Both the position numbers and the translations under genes were made by a program. Under the pieces are notes generated by a model. That model ran no database searches. It worked only from the letters and a program-made list of their open reading frames with translations, and was not told the origin of the DNA. DNA of 64,000 nucleotides. Source: Hyphomicrobiales bacterium. GTDB taxonomy: Bacteria > Pseudomonadota > Alphaproteobacteria > Rhizobiales > Rhizobiaceae. The stretch covers positions 62,001 through 126,000 of the forward strand of contig UCKU01000013.1 of the NCBI GenBank assembly GCA_900473185.1, written 5' to 3'. Shown in pieces: positions 61,058-64,000 of this stretch; the first letter of the stretch is position 1; every line of letters starts with the position of its first letter.

Positions 61058-61908
61058 TAGCCAAGGCATTCACCTATGCCGCGCCGCAAAAGGTCGATGA
61101 AGCCGTCTCCCTCCTTAAGAATTGTCGCGGCGAAGCCTTGGTCCTTGGCGGTGGGACAATGCTTGTTCCAGCGATGACGAGAGAAGAATCCACGCCAGAG
61201 TTGGTGGTGGATCTACGTCGGATAGGGCTGAAAGGCATCTTCGAAGAGCGCGGCAACATCCTCATTGAGGCACGGGCCAGCTATGAGGACGTGCTGGCTT
61301 CGGCCTTGATTGCCGAGCAAGCACCGCTGCTGGTCCAGATGGCATCAGGTGTCACCGGCGGCCGCAGCATAACTGGCCAGGGCACGTTGGTAGGATCGGC
61401 GTGCTTCGCCAATCCAGCCTCTGACGCTCCGGCGTGTCTGGCAGCGTTAGGTGCGCGGATCCGGCTTGTCGGAGCGGATGGCGTCCGCGAGGTCGCCATG
61501 GCCGAGTTCTTTCTCGGCGGCTTCCAAACATCCCGAAGGCAAGATGAGATCGGCATGGCGCTCATCCTACCCAGACCGCAGGGACGGGTGTCTACTTCCT
61601 ATCGGAAGGTGAAGCCAAGCGGCAGCTCATGGCCGATCATTACCGTTGCATGCGTGATCGAAGAAATTTCGGCAGGTATTGCGACGATCAGCCTTGCGAT
61701 CGGTGGTTTGGCATCCACACCCCGTCACATAGCTGCAACTGTAGAGACCGCATCGTTCGACACCCAGGAAGAGTTGGTCTCGGCTCTGGTGGTAGATGTG
61801 ACGTCCCCTTGGGAAGACGCGCTCGCCGACGCGGAATACCGCTCGCGGGTCGCACCAGCGATTGCTCTCAGGGTGATGCGCGAAGCCTTGGGGATGCATC
61901 ATGGCTGA
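61054..61908 (+). CDS. Molybdenum hydroxylase FAD-binding subunit
   Basis: 284 aa, CoxM-like. VLGGGTMLVP and TGGRSITGQGTLVGSACFAN are the FAD-binding loops. It passes electrons from the iron-sulfur subunit to an acceptor. Its start shares ATGA with the large-subunit gene, its stop overlaps the next start by eight bases. Confidence 0.9.
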   Translation: MIAKAFTYAAPQKVDEAVSLLKNCRGEALVLGGGTMLVPAMTREESTPELVVDLRRIGLKGIFEERGNILIEARASYEDVLASALIAEQAPLLVQMASGVTGGRSITGQGTLVGSACFANPASDAPACLAALGARIRLVGADGVREVAMAEFFLGGFQTSRRQDEIGMALILPRPQGRVSTSYRKVKPSGSSWPIITVACVIEEISAGIATISLAIGGLASTPRHIAATVETASFDTQEELVSALVVDVTSPWEDALADAEYRSRVAPAIALRVMREALGMHHG

Positions 61909-62362
61909 GCAGGTTATCAAACTCTCCGTGAACGGTTCTGTGCGCGAGATCAGTGGCGATCCTCGGCAGCTTCTGGTCGATGTCATTCGTGACGATCTCG
62001 ATCTCAAGGCAACTCACATCGGCTGTCTCAGCGGCGATTGCGGAGCATGCTCCGTGATGGTTGACGGCGAGGTTAGGAAATCATGCCTCAGTCTCGCCGT
62101 GTCGATGGAGGGCGCGGATGTGCGAACGCTCGATGGGTGGGTGGACGAGACATTACTCCGGCTTCAGACCGCGTTTATTGCGACAAACGCGTTTCAATGC
62201 GGCTTTTGCACATCAGGAATGTTGATGGCCGCAACCGACCTTCTTCGACGTAATCCCCGGCCCGACGTCTCGGAAATTAGGAAAGCGATCAGTGGAAACC
62301 TGTGCCGCTGCACGGGTTACGAGCCGATCATCCAAGCTATCCAACAAGCCATACAGAAATGA
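61901..62362 (+). CDS. Molybdenum hydroxylase [2Fe-2S] subunit
   Basis: 153 aa, CoxS-like. The plant-type cluster has C42, C47, C50 and C62 (IGCLSGDCGACSV), and the second cluster C100, C103, C135 and C137 (FQCGFCTSGM; NLCRCTGYEP). Length and spacing are standard. It completes the three-subunit enzyme. Confidence 0.93.
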   Translation: MAEQVIKLSVNGSVREISGDPRQLLVDVIRDDLDLKATHIGCLSGDCGACSVMVDGEVRKSCLSLAVSMEGADVRTLDGWVDETLLRLQTAFIATNAFQCGFCTSGMLMAATDLLRRNPRPDVSEIRKAISGNLCRCTGYEPIIQAIQQAIQK

Positions 62363-62373
62363 ACGGAGATAAA

Positions 62374-63165
62374 ATGACCGAAACAGTTTTCATTGCGGGC
62401 CGCGAATTGCGGGTCCTGGACTTAAGTGACAGGCTTGAAAACGCGACGGCCGATTTTGAGCCCACTCCACATCACATTGGCTACCTCACCCCCGAAAACT
62501 CGCCCAAGGTCGTGAAGGAAAAGCGGGGGATCCCGACCGACGTTTGGCCGAACGGCCTTGGCTGGTCCTCCGAAATCACCACGATGCCCACTCACTCCGG
62601 CACGCATGTGGACGCGCCCTCGCACTATGGTCCTCGCGTTGATGGCAAGGCAGCCCGTACCATTGATGAGGTCCCGCTTCGTTGGTGCATGAGCGACGGT
62701 GTTGTTTTGGATTTTTCTAGTTTCGCCCCTGGCTACGGCATCACTGCTGCTGACATCGAAACGAAGCTGGCGGAAATCGAATATGCGCTCAAGCCGTTCG
62801 ATATCGTCCTCATAAGGACGGACGTCTCCGAGCGGTTTAAGGAGCCGGGATACGAGAACCTTCATCCCGGCCTGACGCGCGGCGCAACCGAGTATCTCGT
62901 GGATCGCGGCGTCAAGCTCATTGGAATTGACGCGTGGGGCCTCGATCGCCCCTTCGAGGCGATGCTTGCAGATCCGAAGGACTCGCAATCGCATTTCTGG
63001 GAGGCCCATTTGCTGGGTCGGGAGAAGGAATATTGCCAGATCGAGAAGCTCTGCAACTTAGCCGATCTGCCCCAATCCAGCGGATTCACCGTGTTGGCTC
63101 TACCCATCAAACTTGCAGACGCCAGCGCGGGCTGGTCGCGGGTGGTGGCGCTCATAGACGCTTAA
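62374..63165 (+). CDS. Cyclase-family metal-dependent hydrolase
   Basis: 263 aa of the kynurenine-formamidase/isatin-hydrolase family: the metal motif HSGTHVDAPSHY and the later GIDAWGLDRPF are clear. Members open cyclic or aryl amides and imides. Placed behind a molybdenum hydroxylase it probably hydrolyses the hydroxylated ring product. The ATG at 62374 follows CGGAGATAAA; 62359 is possible. Confidence 0.88.
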   Translation: MTETVFIAGRELRVLDLSDRLENATADFEPTPHHIGYLTPENSPKVVKEKRGIPTDVWPNGLGWSSEITTMPTHSGTHVDAPSHYGPRVDGKAARTIDEVPLRWCMSDGVVLDFSSFAPGYGITAADIETKLAEIEYALKPFDIVLIRTDVSERFKEPGYENLHPGLTRGATEYLVDRGVKLIGIDAWGLDRPFEAMLADPKDSQSHFWEAHLLGREKEYCQIEKLCNLADLPQSSGFTVLALPIKLADASAGWSRVVALIDA

Positions 63166-63193
63166 TCGAAACCATCTTCAGGAGGAGGATGAA

Positions 63194-64000
63194 ATGGGAA
63201 CTCAAACTGCATCTCAGATGACGACTGCGCGTAAGACCGCGGTCGCCAGCTTAATCGGGACGTGTATCGAATGGTACGACTTCTACATCTACGGCACCGC
63301 AGCGGCGCTCGTATTCAGCACGCTTTTCTTTCCGTTGTATGACGCCACCGTCGGCACCATGCTTTCATTCGCGACATTTGCTATTGGCGCACTGATGCGG
63401 CCACTGGGTGGACTGATCTGCGGTCACTACGGCGACAAGGTAGGTCGCAAGTCGATGTTGGTCGTGACGTTGCTAGGGATGGGTCTCGTCACCTTCCTGA
63501 TCGGCCTTCTTCCGACCTATAACCAGGTTGGAATCATCGCCCCAATCCTTCTGATCATCCTCCGGATGCTGCAAGGAGTGGCATTTGGTGGGGAGTGGGG
63601 CGGGGCGGTCCTGATGGCAGTCGAACACGCTCCGAAAGAAAAGAAGGGATTCTTCGGCAGCTTCCCTCACATGGGCTCGCCGATCGCTCTCTTCCTATCC
63701 ACAGGCACCTTTTCGCTACTTGCGCTTCTGCCTAAGGACGATTTCATGTCTTGGGGCTGGCGGGTGCCGTTTCTTCTTAGTGCTCTCCTTGTCGTGGTCG
63801 GCCTTGTCTTGCGCCTCCAGCTATTCGAATCGCCAGATTTTCAAAAGGTGCTGGACAGCGACAAGGTTGTCGAGCGGCCCGTGGTTGAGGTCTTCCATAA
63901 GCACTGGTGGCAGATCCTAATCGGTGTTTGCGTTGCGGTTGGCCCTATCGTTGCTTTCTACGTCCAAACCTTGTTCGTCGTCTCGTACGCCACCCAGTCG
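63194..64000 (+). CDS. MFS transporter, MHS (metabolite:H+ symporter) type, cut by window edge
   Basis: 269 residues are in the window. CIEWYDFYIYGTAAAL, GALMRPLGGLICGHYGDKVG and GGEWGGAVLMAVEHAP are the signature of the MHS family (ShiA, ProP, KgtP). It imports organic acids or related compounds with protons, presumably the substrate of the operon. AGGAGGAGGATGAA is a strong ribosome binding site before 63194. The C-terminal half is missing. Confidence 0.9.
   Translation, partial: MGTQTASQMTTARKTAVASLIGTCIEWYDFYIYGTAAALVFSTLFFPLYDATVGTMLSFATFAIGALMRPLGGLICGHYGDKVGRKSMLVVTLLGMGLVTFLIGLLPTYNQVGIIAPILLIILRMLQGVAFGGEWGGAVLMAVEHAPKEKKGFFGSFPHMGSPIALFLSTGTFSLLALLPKDDFMSWGWRVPFLLSALLVVVGLVLRLQLFESPDFQKVLDSDKVVERPVVEVFHKHWWQILIGVCVAVGPIVAFYVQTLFVVSYATQS

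Noticed and set aside
1..64000. CRISPR arrays, tRNA and rRNA genes
   Set aside because: No regularly spaced repeats and no tRNA-like cloverleaf or rRNA sequence were noticed on either strand.

Overview
The window looks like a chromosome or large replicon of an alphaproteobacterium of the order Hyphomicrobiales (Rhizobium/Agrobacterium/Brucella-like). Reasons are the FixL/FixJ-style two-component genes, a SHOCT-domain protein of a type I associate with Rhizobiales, a fairly high GC content and dense ATGA-coupled operons. No rRNA, tRNA, CRISPR array or integrase was seen.

Positions 1-8.6 kb hold the right part of a Tn7-like transposon, all on the minus strand: three unknown small genes, tnsA, two small genes, tnsB, one small gene, tnsC and tniQ, which runs off the left edge. 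The three small genes next to tnsB look like free-standing copies of the terminal domains of TnsB itself: two of the N-terminal domain upstream and one of the C-terminal beta-barrel downstream. A 15-bp direct repeat at 7976 and 8247 lies where the transposon right end is expected.

Positions 8.6-23.3 kb are a patchwork of unknown and broken genes typical of an accessory island. They include a duplicated module of a 227-aa protein plus a C5-methyltransferase-like protein that has lost its catalytic cysteine, a PIN-domain protein, a frameshifted SHOCT protein and a displaced fragment of the same family, a probable EVE/Mrr-like nuclease, a cupin pseudogene, and a 1437-aa NTPase with a C-terminal PD-(D/E)xK-like motif that is a good candidate for an anti-phage protein.

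Positions 23.3-55.7 kb hold stress, detoxification and regulatory genes: Ohr and OsmC, a flavin monooxygenase, short-chain dehydrogenases, ChaC, alpha/beta hydrolases, AraC, LysR, TetR and HxlR regulators, a histidine kinase with two response regulators, a thiolase, an MscS channel with a cyclic-nucleotide domain, a KefC/KefF-type antiporter pair, tandem isochorismatases, a quinone oxidoreductase and an EmrAB efflux operon with a CNB-thioredoxin-reductase-like protein. A palindrome with the core CTTCAAAATTTGAAG recurs in at least seven places across 28-56 kb, mostly just upstream of these genes. It probably marks one regulon, and the HxlR regulator at 50.4 kb is a candidate for its reader.

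Positions 55.8-64.0 kb hold a tightly coupled catabolic operon: xdhC in two parts, a MoeA/MobA-type fusion for the molybdenum cofactor, a 29-codon leader ORF coupled by ATGA to a three-subunit molybdenum hydroxylase, a cyclase-family hydrolase, and an MHS-type MFS transporter cut by the right edge. The likely job is uptake, hydroxylation and hydrolysis of an unidentified, possibly heterocyclic, compound.
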